A stretch of 64,000 nt of DNA, from positions 62,001-126,000 of the forward strand of contig JABAKE010000007.1 in assembly GCA_019779905.1 (NCBI GenBank), read 5' to 3'. Numbering within the stretch: the stretch's first letter is position 1; every line of letters starts with the position of its first letter. This DNA is from Modestobacter lapidis. Lineage in GTDB: Bacteria > Actinomycetota > Actinomycetes > Mycobacteriales > Geodermatophilaceae. The position numbers and the translations under genes are program-made. The notes under the pieces were generated by a model that saw only the letters and a list, made by a program, of their open reading frames with translations, had not been told where the DNA came from and did not search any database. This document shows positions 17,236-26,224 of the stretch, in pieces.

Positions 17236-17381
17236 GCCGGGGTCTACCCGCACCTCGTCGCCGGGCAAACGGAGCCGGTCCGTCGGTGGGCCGGGCGTTG
17301 CCCGCTCAGCGGCCACACCTGGGCTGGAAGGGGCCGATAGCGGGCCCTTGCTCGCCGAGCAGGTTGACGACGCCGGCCGGG

Positions 17382-17924
17382 TCACTCACCGGCAGCGGGC
17401 GCCGACCCGGCGGCGCGCTCCAGCAGCGGGGTCATCCGGTGGTCGACGAAGCGGCGCAGCGCCAGGTTGGTGTCGGTGCGCTGCACGCCGGGGAGAGCCA
17501 GCACCTGCTCGGAGATCCGCCAGAGGTCGTCGGCGTCCACCGCGACGACCTGGACGAGCAGGTCGGCCACCCCGGACAGCCCGGTGACCTCCAGGACCTC
17601 CGGGATCTGGGCGAGCGCGGCGCTGACGTCGGTGAGGCTGCGCTGCACGACCTGCACGGTGACGTAGGCGCCCAGCCGGTATCCCAGCGCCTCGGGCCGC
17701 ACCCGGCGCTCGAAGGGTGCCAGCGCCCCGCCGGCCTCCAGCCGGGCCAGCCGCCCCTGCACGGTGTTGCGGGCCAGGCCGAGTTGCTGCGAGAGCGCCA
17801 GCACGGTCGTCCGCGGGTCGCGGGAGAGGGCCAGCAGCAGGCGTGCGTCGGTGGCATCCAGTTGATCGCCGGCAGCGGGCACGGCGCTCAGTCTGCCACG
17901 TCGACTGGGGCTCCGACCGAGCAT
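17382..17924 (-). CDS. Lrp/AsnC-family transcriptional regulator (BkdR-like)
   Basis: About 180 residues: an N-terminal winged helix-turn-helix (LDATDARLLLALSRDPRTTVLALSQQLGLARNTVQGRLARLEAGG) and a C-terminal RAM/AsnC ligand domain (VLEVTGLSGVADLLVQVVAVDADDLWRISEQVLALPGVQRTDTNLALR). ATG 17924 was chosen; GTG 17882, just ahead of the domain, is equally possible. It is transcribed away from the 2-oxoacid dehydrogenase operon, the arrangement of BkdR regulators, which sense branched-chain amino acids. That regulatory link is an inference from position. Confidence 0.82.
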   Translation of the reverse strand: MLGRSPSRRGRLSAVPAAGDQLDATDARLLLALSRDPRTTVLALSQQLGLARNTVQGRLARLEAGGALAPFERRVRPEALGYRLGAYVTVQVVQRSLTDVSAALAQIPEVLEVTGLSGVADLLVQVVAVDADDLWRISEQVLALPGVQRTDTNLALRRFVDHRMTPLLERAAGSAPAAGE

Positions 17925-18005
17925 CCTGCTCAGTTCCTGGACGGGGTGTTGTGCACTTCGCGGGAGGAGTGATCTTCTCCACAGGGCGCTCGTGCGTGTC
18001 ACCAT

Positions 18006-18025
18006 GGTGTGAGCGGTGCCACACC
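18006..18025. promoter_or_regulatory. Inverted repeat between lrp-type gene and bkd operon
   Basis: GGTGTG and CACACC arms separated by 8 bases, located in the shared upstream region about 68 bases before the E1 alpha start. A candidate operator for the divergent Lrp-type protein; no direct proof. Confidence 0.35.
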
Positions 18026-18092
18026 CCGGCGCCCAGGACGTCCATGACCGGTGCCCGGTGACCCCGGGCCGGGAGACGGCGAGGAGATCGGC

Positions 18093-19232
18093 ATGACGGC
18101 GCTCCAGCAGGCCACCGAGGTGGTCGACCCGGTACCCGGGGCCCAGGCCCCCCACCTGCCCGGCCAACCGGATCTGGTCCAGTTGCTCACGCCCGAGGGC
18201 GAGCGGGTCGAGCACCCCGAGTACTCGATCGACGTCTCCGACGACGAGCTGCGCGCCGTGTACCGGGACCTGGCCCTGGTCCGCCGCTGGGACGTCGAGG
18301 CGACCGCGCTGCAACGGCAGGGCGAGCTGGGCATCTGGGCCTCCCTGCTCGGTCAGGAGGCCGCCCAGGTGGGTGCCGGCCGGGCCATGGAGGCCGGCGA
18401 CATGGCCTTCCCCACCTACCGCGAGCACGGCGTCGCCTGGACCCGCGGCGTCGACCCGCTGCACGTCATCAGCCTGTTCCGGGGCGTCGACATGGGCGGC
18501 TGGGACCCGATCGCGGCCGGACTCAACCTCTACACGGTGGTCATCGGCGCGCAGTGCCTGCACGCGACCGGCTATGCCATGGCCCTCCAGCGCGACGGCG
18601 CCGAGCACGCCGCGCTGGCCTTCCTCGGCGACGGCGCGACCAGCCAGGGCGAGGTGAACGAGGCGATGATCTGGGCCGCGGCCTTCAGCGCCCCGGTCGT
18701 CTTCTTCTGCCAGAACAACCAGTACGCGATCAGCGTGCCGATCGAGCGGCAGTCCCGGGTCCCGCTGTACCAGCGGGCGGCCGGCTTCGGCTTTCCGGGC
18801 GTGCGGGTCGACGGCAACGACGTGCTCGCCGTCCTGGCCGTCACCCGGGCCGCGCTGGCGGCCGCCCGCGAGGGGCAGGGCCCGACCTTCATCGAGGCCT
18901 TCACCTACCGGATGGGCGCGCACACCACCTCCGACGACCCCACCCGCTACCGGCTGGGCGGCGAGCTGGAGCAGTGGAAGCTGCGCGACCCGATCGCCCG
19001 GCTCAAGGCCTACCTGTCCCGCAGCGGCATCGCCGACGCGGCGTTCTTCGACGGCGTGGACGCCGAGGGGGACGAGCTGGCCGCCCGGATCAGGAAGGGC
19101 ACGGTGGAGATGCCCGCGCCGGCCGGCACGGAGATCTTCGACTCTGTCTACGCCGAGCAGACCCCGGAGCTCGCCCGGCAGCGGGCCGAGTTCGTGGCAT
19201 ACCACGAGGGCTTCGAGGAGGCGGGGGAGTGA
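18093..19232 (+). CDS. bkdA: Branched-chain 2-oxoacid (or pyruvate) dehydrogenase E1 alpha subunit
   Basis: From ATG 18093 (GAGGAGA six bases upstream) the protein has 379 residues. The thiamine diphosphate motif is GDGATSQGEVNEAMIWAAAF near 182, followed by FFCQNNQYAISVPIERQ; VDGNDVLAV and GAHTTSDDPTRYR are the usual later landmarks. It pairs with the next two genes to make the decarboxylating E1 of a 2-oxoacid dehydrogenase. It resembles the mycobacterial BkdA of the BCKDH complex, and the divergent Lrp gene supports a branched-chain role, but pyruvate cannot be excluded from sequence alone. Confidence 0.85.
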   Translation: MTALQQATEVVDPVPGAQAPHLPGQPDLVQLLTPEGERVEHPEYSIDVSDDELRAVYRDLALVRRWDVEATALQRQGELGIWASLLGQEAAQVGAGRAMEAGDMAFPTYREHGVAWTRGVDPLHVISLFRGVDMGGWDPIAAGLNLYTVVIGAQCLHATGYAMALQRDGAEHAALAFLGDGATSQGEVNEAMIWAAAFSAPVVFFCQNNQYAISVPIERQSRVPLYQRAAGFGFPGVRVDGNDVLAVLAVTRAALAAAREGQGPTFIEAFTYRMGAHTTSDDPTRYRLGGELEQWKLRDPIARLKAYLSRSGIADAAFFDGVDAEGDELAARIRKGTVEMPAPAGTEIFDSVYAEQTPELARQRAEFVAYHEGFEEAGE

Positions 19233-19252
19233 GCGCCACGAAGGCGACGGTC

Positions 19253-19374
19253 GAGCGAGCATCGCAGGGAGATGCCGGGAGCCGACAGGGAGCGAGCATC
19301 GCAGCGAGCGCCAGCGAGCGAGGAGCGGAACGACCGCGGAGGCGACCCGTGCTGTCGACCGAGGAGCGGAACGA
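19253..19374 (+). repeat. Short direct repeats in the E1 alpha-E1 beta spacer
   Basis: The 157-base spacer holds GAGCGAGCATCGCAG twice (19253-19267, 19290-19304; 37 bases apart) and GAGGAGCGGAACGA twice (19320-19333, 19361-19374; 41 bases apart), with further GCGAG units between them. An unusual purine-rich spacer for subunits of one complex; no ORF is evident in it. Confidence 0.7.
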
Positions 19375-19389
19375 GACCGGAGTCGAGTC

Positions 19390-20367
19390 ATGACGCAGAA
19401 GCTGGCCCTGGGCAAGGCGCTCAACCTCGGCCTGCGCCGGGCGATGGAGGACGACCCGAAGGTCCTGCTGATGGGCGAGGACATCGGCCGGCTCGGCGGG
19501 GTCTTCCGGATCACCGACGGGCTGCAGAAGGACTTCGGCGAGGACCGCGTCGTGGACACCCCGCTGGCCGAGGCCGGCATCCTGGGTACCGCGGTCGGCC
19601 TGGCGATGCGCGGCTACCGCCCGGTGTGCGAGATCCAGTTCGACGGGTTCGTGTTCCCCGCCTACAACCAGCTGGTCACCCAGGTGGCCAAGATCCACAA
19701 CCGCTCGCGCGGCAAGCTGCCGATGCCCATCGTCGTCCGGATCCCCTTCGGCGGCGGCATCGGCGCGGTCGAGCACCACAGCGAGAGCCCCGAGGCGTAC
19801 TTCGCGCACACCGCCGGGCTCAAGGTGGTCGCCGTCTCCAACCCGGTCGACGCCTACTGGGGCATCCAGCAGGCCATCGCCTCGCCCGATCCGGTCATCT
19901 TCCTGGAGCCCAAGCGGCGGTACTGGGAGAAGGCCGAGGTCGACCTGGACGCCGCTCCCGGGCCGCTGTTCGCCTCCCGGGTGGTCCGCGGCGGCGACGA
20001 CGTGACCCTGCTGGCCTACGGACCGATGGTGAAGACGGCGCTGCAGGCCGCCGAGGCCGCCGCCGAGGAGGGCCGCTCGCTGGAGGTGGTCGACCTGCGC
20101 ACGCTGTCGCCGCTGGACCTCGACCCGGTCTTCGAGTCGGTGCGCCGCACCGGCCGCTGCGTCGTCGTGCACGAGGCGCCGCTGACCCTGGGGTTGGGCG
20201 CGGAGATCGCCGCCCGGGTCGCCGAGACCTGCTTCCACTCCCTGGAGGCGCCGGTGCTGCGGGTCGGCGGGTACGACACCCCGTACCCGCCGTCCAAGCT
20301 CGAGGAGGAGTACCTGCCCGACCTGGACCGGGTGCTCGACGCCGTCGACCGTTCGCTGGCGTTCTGA
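19390..20367 (+). CDS. bkdB: 2-oxoacid dehydrogenase E1 beta subunit
   Basis: A 325-residue transketolase-type subunit: LMGEDIGRLGGVFRITDGL near residue 28, VDTPLAEAGILGTAVGLAMRG, FGGGIGAVEHHSESPEAYFAHTAGLKVV near 120, and a C-terminal VVVHEAPLTLGLGAEIAARV. It forms the E1 heterotetramer with the preceding alpha subunit. It is separated from it by a 157-base repeat-rich spacer, yet its last base is shared with the E2 start codon (TGATG), so beta and E2 are tightly coupled. Confidence 0.88.
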   Translation: MTQKLALGKALNLGLRRAMEDDPKVLLMGEDIGRLGGVFRITDGLQKDFGEDRVVDTPLAEAGILGTAVGLAMRGYRPVCEIQFDGFVFPAYNQLVTQVAKIHNRSRGKLPMPIVVRIPFGGGIGAVEHHSESPEAYFAHTAGLKVVAVSNPVDAYWGIQQAIASPDPVIFLEPKRRYWEKAEVDLDAAPGPLFASRVVRGGDDVTLLAYGPMVKTALQAAEAAAEEGRSLEVVDLRTLSPLDLDPVFESVRRTGRCVVVHEAPLTLGLGAEIAARVAETCFHSLEAPVLRVGGYDTPYPPSKLEEEYLPDLDRVLDAVDRSLAF

Positions 20368-21866
20368 TGGGCCGGCTGCGCCAGTTCACGCTGCCCGACG
20401 TCGGCGAGGGCCTCACCGAGGGCGAGATCCTCTCCTGGCTGGTCGCGGTGGGCGACACCGTCACGGTGAACCAGCCGCTGTGCGAGGTGGAGACGGCCAA
20501 GGCCGCCGTCGAGCTGCCCAGCCCGTTCGCCGGCACGGTCACCGAACTGCTGCACGAGGTCGGGACGACGGTCGACGTCGGCGCGCCGATCATCACCATC
20601 GACGTCGGCGGGGACGGGCCGGCACCGGCAGCGGCGCCGCCGGCGTCCGCGCCGGCCGAGGAGGCGGTCGAGGCCGGCCTGATCGGTGGCCCGGCGCCCG
20701 GTGGCCGCACCTCGGTGCTGGTCGGCTACGGCCCGCGCACCACCGAGGCCAAGCGCCGTCCGCGCCGGTCCGGAACCGCCGTCGCCGCCCGGGCCACCGC
20801 ACCGCAGGCGCCCGCGGAGGCCGACCACGGCTCGGGCCCCGATCGGCCGCCGCTGCTGGCGACCGCGCCCGATGCCACCACCAAGCCGGTCCGGCACGGC
20901 GGCCTGGAGGTCGGCCGGGCCGCGGAGGCGAACGCCGCCGCGGCCGCCGCGGCCGAGGCTGCGACGTCCGTCGCCCGCGACCCCGGCCGGGGCGCGCTGC
21001 GCCCGCTGGCCAAGCCGCCGGTGCGCAAGTACGCCAAGGACCTCGGCGTCGACCTGGCCACCGTCCCCGGCAGCGGGCCGGGCGGCGTCATCACCCGCGC
21101 CGATGTCGACGCCGCCCTGGCGGCCCCCGCCGCACCCACCCCGGAGCGGGCTTCCGGTACCGAGAGCCCGGGGGAGACGCGGGTGCCGATCAAGGGGGTG
21201 CGGAAGCACACCGCGGCGGCGATGGTGGCCAGCGCGTTCACCGCGCCGCACGTCACCGAGTTCCTGACCGTCGACGTCACCCGGATGATGAAGCTGCGCG
21301 GCCGGCTGGCCGAGCGGCCGGAGTTCGCCGGGCTCACGGTGAGCCCGCTGCTGTTCGTCGCCCGGGCGGTGGTGCTGGCCGCCCGCCGGCACCCGATGGT
21401 CAACAGCTCCTGGGACGACGCGGCCCAGGAGATCGTGCTGAAGGGGCAGGTGAACCTCGGGATCGCGGCCGCCACACCGCGGGGCCTGGTCGTCCCGAAC
21501 GTGAAGGACGCCGCTCGGCTGACCCTGCCCGAGCTGGCCGCGGCGCTCACCGCGCTGACCAGCACGGCGCGGGAGGGCCGCACCGCCCCGGCCGACATGG
21601 CCGGCGGAACGATCACCATCACCAACGTCGGGGTGTTCGGCGTCGACACCGGGACGCCGATCCTCAACCCCGGCGAGTCGGCGATCCTGGCGTTCGGCAC
21701 GGTGCGGGCGATGCCGTGGGTGCACCGGGGCAAGGTGCGGCCCCGGCAGGTGACCACCCTGGCGCTGTCGTTCGACCACCGGGTCATCGACGGGGAACTG
21801 GGCTCCCGGTTCCTCGCCGACGTCGGCGCACTGCTGCACGATCCGGGCAACGTCTGGGCCTGGTGA
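20367..21866 (+). CDS. bkdC: Dihydrolipoamide acyltransferase (E2) of the 2-oxoacid dehydrogenase
   Basis: A 499-residue E2 starting at ATG 20367. One lipoyl domain (residues 1-80) with the lipoylated lysine in CEVETAKAAVELPSPF, an alanine/proline-rich linker, a subunit-binding domain (VRKYAKDLGVDLATVPGSGPGGVITRADV near 215-245), and a catalytic domain ending with the active-site LSFDHRVIDGELGSRFLADV near 465-485. It transfers the acyl group to CoA and forms the complex core. No E3 (lipoamide dehydrogenase) gene is in the window. Start overlaps the E1 beta stop by one base. Confidence 0.9.
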   Translation: MGRLRQFTLPDVGEGLTEGEILSWLVAVGDTVTVNQPLCEVETAKAAVELPSPFAGTVTELLHEVGTTVDVGAPIITIDVGGDGPAPAAAPPASAPAEEAVEAGLIGGPAPGGRTSVLVGYGPRTTEAKRRPRRSGTAVAARATAPQAPAEADHGSGPDRPPLLATAPDATTKPVRHGGLEVGRAAEANAAAAAAAEAATSVARDPGRGALRPLAKPPVRKYAKDLGVDLATVPGSGPGGVITRADVDAALAAPAAPTPERASGTESPGETRVPIKGVRKHTAAAMVASAFTAPHVTEFLTVDVTRMMKLRGRLAERPEFAGLTVSPLLFVARAVVLAARRHPMVNSSWDDAAQEIVLKGQVNLGIAAATPRGLVVPNVKDAARLTLPELAAALTALTSTAREGRTAPADMAGGTITITNVGVFGVDTGTPILNPGESAILAFGTVRAMPWVHRGKVRPRQVTTLALSFDHRVIDGELGSRFLADVGALLHDPGNVWAW

Positions 21867-21880
21867 ACGCGACGGCGCGC

Positions 21881-21943
21881 GGCCCCGCTGCAGGGTCCCG
21901 CCGCGAGCTTGCGAGTGGCGGGGGGCAGCGGGGTCCTTCTTCA
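21881..21943 (-). repeat. Palindromic stop-codon element, copy after ptsH
   Basis: On the minus strand it starts with the ptsH stop codon TGA, then AGAAGGACCCCGCTGC, core CGCCACTCGCAAGCTCGCGG, and arm GCAGCGGGGCC. It separates convergent E2 and ptsH genes. Arms pair over 11 bases. Confidence 0.88.
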
Positions 21944-22201
21944 GTCGGCATCCAGATCGGCGGCGACCAGGTCCGCGATCCGGGTGAGGACCGTCTCGTC
22001 GTCGCTGGTGACGGTGACCTCGGTGCCCTGCTTGGCGCCCAGTGTCATGATCATCAGTGGCGATCCGGCGTCCACGGCCGTGCCGCCGGCCGTGGCCAGG
22101 GTGACGGGCACGCCGGCCTTGGTGACGGCCTCGGCGATGAGCCCGGCAGGGCGGGCGTGCAGGCCGACGGTGGAGCCGACGGTCACGGTGGTGCTGGGCA
22201 T
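21941..22201 (-). CDS. ptsH: HPr phosphocarrier protein
   Basis: An 86-residue HPr. The phosphorylated histidine is in VGLHARPAGLIAEAV (His15), and the second landmark is DAGSPLMIMTLGAKQGTEVTV, where serine 46 of low-GC HPr would lie (MIMTLGAK; no typical HPr-kinase serine context). It carries phosphate from enzyme I to the fructose EIIA domain. AGGAAGAGG lies 6 bases before the ATG. It follows fruA by 43 bases and closes the fru operon. Confidence 0.92.
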   Translation of the reverse strand: MPSTTVTVGSTVGLHARPAGLIAEAVTKAGVPVTLATAGGTAVDAGSPLMIMTLGAKQGTEVTVTSDDETVLTRIADLVAADLDAD

Positions 22202-22244
22202 GAGTGCCTCTTCCTGGTAGTCGGTGCGGGGCTGAGCCTGCCGG

Positions 22245-24353
22245 TCAGGCGACGGCGGTGCCTGCCGGGCGGGCGGGAGTGCCGGTGTGGGCGTGCGCGA
22301 GGTCGACGGCGTCCTCGGGAGCGCTGCCGGCCGTGGTGCGGCCGATGCTCTTGGCGAGGGTCACCGCGACGCCACCGACGACCGCCCCGACGAGCACGGC
22401 CAGGAGGAACAGCACGGCGTTGCTCATCGCGAAGAACACGAAGACCCCGCCGTGCGGGGCGCGCAGCTCGATCCCCAGGCCGGCGACGATCGCACCGGTG
22501 GTGGCCCCGCCGAGCATCATCGAGGGGATGACCCGCAGCGGGTCGGCCGCGGCGAACGGGATGGCGCCCTCGGAGATGAACGAGGCACCCAGCAGCCAGG
22601 CGGCCTTGCCGTTGTCCCGCTCGGCCGGGGTGTACAGCTTCGGCCGCAGGATCGTGCTGGAGATGGCCATCGCCAGCGGCGGCACCATGCCCGCGGCCAT
22701 GACCGTGGCCATGATCACCAGCGAGCCGCCGGTGGCGGCCGCGGTCAGCCCGGTGGTGGCGAAGACGTAGGCGGCCTTGTTGACCGGACCGCCGAGGTCG
22801 AAGCACATCATCAGTCCGAGGATGACCCCGAGCAGGACCGCCGAGGTGCCGGTCAGGCCGTTGAGGAAGTTGCCGAGGCCGGTGAGGGCGGCGGCCAGCG
22901 GACGGCCGAGGGCGATGACCATCAGGCCACTGGAGATCAGCGTGGCGAGCAGCGGGATGATCACGACGGGCTGCAGGCCGCGGGCCCAGGTGGGCAGCTT
23001 CCAGCGGCTGATCCAGCGTGCGGCGAAGCCGGCGATGATGCCGCCGACCAGGCCACCGAGGAAGCCGGCGCCCACGGTGAGCGACACGGCACCGACGACG
23101 AAGCCGGGGACGATGCCGGGCCGGTCGGCGATCGCGTAGGCGATGTAGCCGGCCAGTGCCGGAACGAGGAAGCCGAAGGCCGCCTGGCCGAGCACGGTGC
23201 ACAGCGCGCCCAGGTAGCCGAGCAGGCCGTCGTTGAGCCCTTCCGTCGGAGCGGCGCCGGGCAGGTCGAAGAAGGTGTTGTTCAGCGCCCAGTTGGCGGC
23301 GTAGCTCAGACCCTCGGCGTCCGGGTCGGGGTTGACGATCTGGTACCCGCCGAGCAGGAAGCCCAGCGCGATGAGCAGCCCGCCGGCCGCGACGAACGGG
23401 ATCATGTAGCTGACGCCGGTCAGCAGCCACCGCCGGATCTCGCCGCCCAGCGACGGCCTGCCACCGGCAGGGGCGGTCGCGCCGCCGGTCGTGGCGGAGC
23501 CGGGCACCCGGCGGCCGTTCGGATCGTCGGCGGCGGCCAGCGCCTCGCGGATCATCACCCCGGGCTCGTTCATCGCCCGCTTGGTGCCCGACTGGACGAC
23601 GGGCTTGCCGGCGAAGCGCTGCTGGTCCGTGACGCCGACGTCCACGGCGAAGATCACCGCGTCGGCCTGGCTGATCACCGACGGGTCCAGCGGGGTGGAC
23701 CCCGCCGAGCCCTGGGTCTCCACCTGCAGGTCGACGCCCATCTCTCGGGCGGCGGCGGTCAGCTTGTCCGCGGCCATGTAGGTGTGCGCGATGCCGGTCG
23801 GGCAGGCGCTGACCGCGACGATGCTGCGCTGGGGGGCCTCCACCGCCGGCGCAGGGGCCGCGGCCACCGGCGCACCGGCGGGGGCGACCGCGGAAACAGG
23901 GGCGGGGGAGACGACCTCCTCCACCAGCGCCACCACCTCCTCGGCCGATGCCGCCGCCCGCAGCGACGCGACGAACTCCGGCCGCACCAGGGCCCGGGCC
24001 AGCGCGGTGAGCAGGGTGAGGTGGTCGGCGTCGCCGTGCTCGGGGGCGGCGATGAGGAAGGCCAGGTCGGCCGGCCCGTCGGGAGCGCCGAAGTCGACCG
24101 GCGGGGAGAGCCGGGCGAAGGCCAGCGACGCCTGGGTGACCGCGCCGGACCGGCAGTGCGGGATGGCGATGCCGCCGGGGAGCCCGGTGGCCGCCTTCGC
24201 CTCGCGGGCCATGGCATCGGCGCGCAGCGCCTCGGCGGCGGTGGCCCGGCCGGCGTCGGCGACCAGCCCGGCCAGCCGGCCGACGACGTCGCTCTTGTCG
24301 CGGCCGAGGTCGGCGTCGATCGCCACCAGCGAGGTGGTGATGAGTGCGGACAT
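22245..24353 (-). CDS. fruA: Fructose-specific PTS enzyme IIABC
   Basis: With ATG 24353 (GGGAGAC six bases upstream) the protein has 702 residues. Domains: EIIA (about 1-145; phosphohistidine in GGIAIPHCRSG near 64), EIIB (about 170-270; phosphocysteine in VSACPTGIAHTYMAADKL near 182), and EIIC (about 315-680) with multiple membrane helices and the GFLGGLVGGIIAGF and MCFDLGGPVNKAAY motifs. It takes up fructose as fructose 1-phosphate. ATG 24374, overlapping the fruK stop (ATGA), is an alternative start. Confidence 0.92.
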   Translation of the reverse strand: MSALITTSLVAIDADLGRDKSDVVGRLAGLVADAGRATAAEALRADAMAREAKAATGLPGGIAIPHCRSGAVTQASLAFARLSPPVDFGAPDGPADLAFLIAAPEHGDADHLTLLTALARALVRPEFVASLRAAASAEEVVALVEEVVSPAPVSAVAPAGAPVAAAPAPAVEAPQRSIVAVSACPTGIAHTYMAADKLTAAAREMGVDLQVETQGSAGSTPLDPSVISQADAVIFAVDVGVTDQQRFAGKPVVQSGTKRAMNEPGVMIREALAAADDPNGRRVPGSATTGGATAPAGGRPSLGGEIRRWLLTGVSYMIPFVAAGGLLIALGFLLGGYQIVNPDPDAEGLSYAANWALNNTFFDLPGAAPTEGLNDGLLGYLGALCTVLGQAAFGFLVPALAGYIAYAIADRPGIVPGFVVGAVSLTVGAGFLGGLVGGIIAGFAARWISRWKLPTWARGLQPVVIIPLLATLISSGLMVIALGRPLAAALTGLGNFLNGLTGTSAVLLGVILGLMMCFDLGGPVNKAAYVFATTGLTAAATGGSLVIMATVMAAGMVPPLAMAISSTILRPKLYTPAERDNGKAAWLLGASFISEGAIPFAAADPLRVIPSMMLGGATTGAIVAGLGIELRAPHGGVFVFFAMSNAVLFLLAVLVGAVVGGVAVTLAKSIGRTTAGSAPEDAVDLAHAHTGTPARPAGTAVA

Positions 24354-24370
24354 GGACGGGTCTCCCTGGG

Positions 24371-25396
24371 TCATCGGGGGTCGGTGCCGGCGACCGGGCG
24401 GGCGCCGAGGAGTGCGGACGGGGTGGTCACGGCGTCGTCGCCGGGCCGGACGTGGACGGCGGAGACGTCGACCTGCTCGGGCGTCGGGACGGCGGATCCC
24501 GGCAGCGCGGCGCTGCCGGAGCCGTAGGCCACCGCGGTGCGCAACCGGTCGGCCGGGCCGGCGCCGGCCAGCTCGGCGAGCAGGAACCCGGCGAGGCTGC
24601 TGTCGCCCGCGCCGACGGTGCTGCGCACCGTGATCCGGGGTGGCCGGGCCGACCAGCGCTCGCCGTCCCCGGTGGACAGCAGCGCGCCGTCGGCGCCGAG
24701 GGTGAGCAGCACCTGACCGACGCCCCGGGAGTGCAGCGAGTCGACCGCGGCCAGCAGCGCGACCGGGTCGGCGGACAGCTCGGCCTCGGTGGTGCCGGCC
24801 AGCTGGGCCAGCTCCTCGGTGTTGGGCTTGAGCAGGTCGGGGGCGGCGTCCGGGCCGGCGGCCAGCAGCGCCAGCAGCGGGGCCTCCGAGGTGTCCACGG
24901 CGATCCGGGCGCCGGTCGCGCGCAGCGTGCGGACGAGGTCGGCGTACCAGCCGTCCGGGGTGCCCGGGGGCAGCGAGCCGGACAGCGCGATCCAGCCGGC
25001 CGGGTCGGCGTGCTCCCGGACCGCCGCGGCCAGCGCGGCCCGGGTGCCGGCGGTCAGCGGGGCGCCGGGCTCGTTGAGCTTGGTGGTGGTGCCGTCGGGC
25101 TCGGTGAGCGTGTAGTTGGTGCGCACCGGAGCGCCGACCGGAACGGTCACCAGCGGCAGGCCGAGGGCCTGCAGCGCGGCGACGATCGGGTCGGCGCCGT
25201 CGGCCGGCAGCACCGGGACGACGGGGATCCCGGCCGCGGCCACCGCGCGGGCGACGTTGACGCCCTTGCCGCCGGGCTCGGTGCGGCTGGGCCCGAGCCG
25301 GGCGACGCCGCCGCGGTGCAGCGGCCCGGGCAGGGCGAGCGTGCGGTCCAGGCTCGGGTTGGCGGTCAGCGTGACGACCGGCGCGCGGGTGATCAC
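24371..25396 (-). CDS. fruK: 1-phosphofructokinase
   Basis: A 341-residue PfkB-family kinase starting at GTG 25396, which overlaps the fruR stop as GTGA. Landmarks are TANPSLDRTLALPGPL at the N terminus, EPGGKGVNVARAVAAAG, LSGSLPPGTPDGWYADLV, LLKPNTEELAQLAG, and the catalytic TVGAGDSSLAGFLLAELA. It converts fructose 1-phosphate to fructose 1,6-bisphosphate. The end is slightly long (about 20 residues beyond the usual fold). Coupled between fruR and fruA. Confidence 0.9.
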   Translation of the reverse strand: MITRAPVVTLTANPSLDRTLALPGPLHRGGVARLGPSRTEPGGKGVNVARAVAAAGIPVVPVLPADGADPIVAALQALGLPLVTVPVGAPVRTNYTLTEPDGTTTKLNEPGAPLTAGTRAALAAAVREHADPAGWIALSGSLPPGTPDGWYADLVRTLRATGARIAVDTSEAPLLALLAAGPDAAPDLLKPNTEELAQLAGTTEAELSADPVALLAAVDSLHSRGVGQVLLTLGADGALLSTGDGERWSARPPRITVRSTVGAGDSSLAGFLLAELAGAGPADRLRTAVAYGSGSAALPGSAVPTPEQVDVSAVHVRPGDDAVTTPSALLGARPVAGTDPR

Positions 25397-26160
25397 GCCA
25401 CCACCACCTCGACGCCCTGTTCCTCCAGGTCGGCCAGCACGTCGGGGCCGGCGTCCGCGTCGGTCACCAGGACGTCGACGTCGCCGAGCGCGGCGAAGCG
25501 GACCAGGTGCTCGCGGCCGAGCTTGCTGCTGTCGGCCAGCACGACGACCCGCTGACCCGCCCGGACCATGGCCCGCTTGACCGCCGCCTCGCGCTCGTCG
25601 GGAGTGGAGAAGCCGTGTCCGGCGCTGATCCCGTTGGCGCCGAGGAAGACCACGTCGACGCGCAGCTCGGCCAGCCCGCGCACGGTGGTCTCGCCGACCG
25701 CGGTCTGCGTGACGCCGCGGACCCGCCCGCCGAGCATGTGCAGCTCGACGCCGGCGGCGGCCGACAGCCGGGCGGCGATGGGCACCGAGTTGGTGGCGGC
25801 GAGCAGCTGCCGGTGGGCGGGCAGGAGGTCGGCCAGCGCGGCGGTGGTGGTGCCGCCGTCGAGCAGGAGGCTGCCGTGGACCCCGGGTACGAGGTCCAGC
25901 GCGGCCGCGGCGATCCGCCGCTTCTGCTCGGTGCGGGCGCCACTGCGTTCTCCCAGCCCGGGCTCGGCGACGGTGAGCAGCCCCGCCGGAACGGCGCCGC
26001 CGTGCACCCGGCGCAGCAGGCCGGCGCGCTCGAGGACGGCGAGGTCGCGACGGACCGTCTCGGTGGTCACGCCGAACCGCTCGGCCACGGCCGTGACCGC
26101 CACCCGCCCGCGGTCGGTGACGAGGCCGGCGATGGCCTGCTGACGTTCCTCGGCGTACAT
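25393..26160 (-). CDS. fruR: DeoR-family transcriptional repressor of the fructose operon
   Basis: A 255-residue protein with a DeoR helix-turn-helix (RQQAIAGLVTDRGRVAVTAVAERFGVTTETVRRDLAVLERAGLLRRVHGG) and the DeoR sensor domain (LLDGGTTTAALADLLP, VFLGANGISAGHGFSTPDEREAAVKRAMV). Relatives bind fructose 1-phosphate or similar effectors. It is the first gene of fruR-fruK-fruA-ptsH and lies beside phased GTTGTT repeats that are likely its operator. Confidence 0.88.
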   Translation of the reverse strand: MYAEERQQAIAGLVTDRGRVAVTAVAERFGVTTETVRRDLAVLERAGLLRRVHGGAVPAGLLTVAEPGLGERSGARTEQKRRIAAAALDLVPGVHGSLLLDGGTTTAALADLLPAHRQLLAATNSVPIAARLSAAAGVELHMLGGRVRGVTQTAVGETTVRGLAELRVDVVFLGANGISAGHGFSTPDEREAAVKRAMVRAGQRVVVLADSSKLGREHLVRFAALGDVDVLVTDADAGPDVLADLEEQGVEVVVA

Positions 26161-26224
26161 GGCGCCTCCGTTCGCTGTGGCGCTGCGCCGGCACCCGTTT
26201 CTGTGGGGAACGGCGTTGCCTTGT

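Noticed and set aside
22287-24527. Open frame of 746 codons antisense to fruA
   Set aside because: No recognisable domain, and FruA is complete on the other strand.
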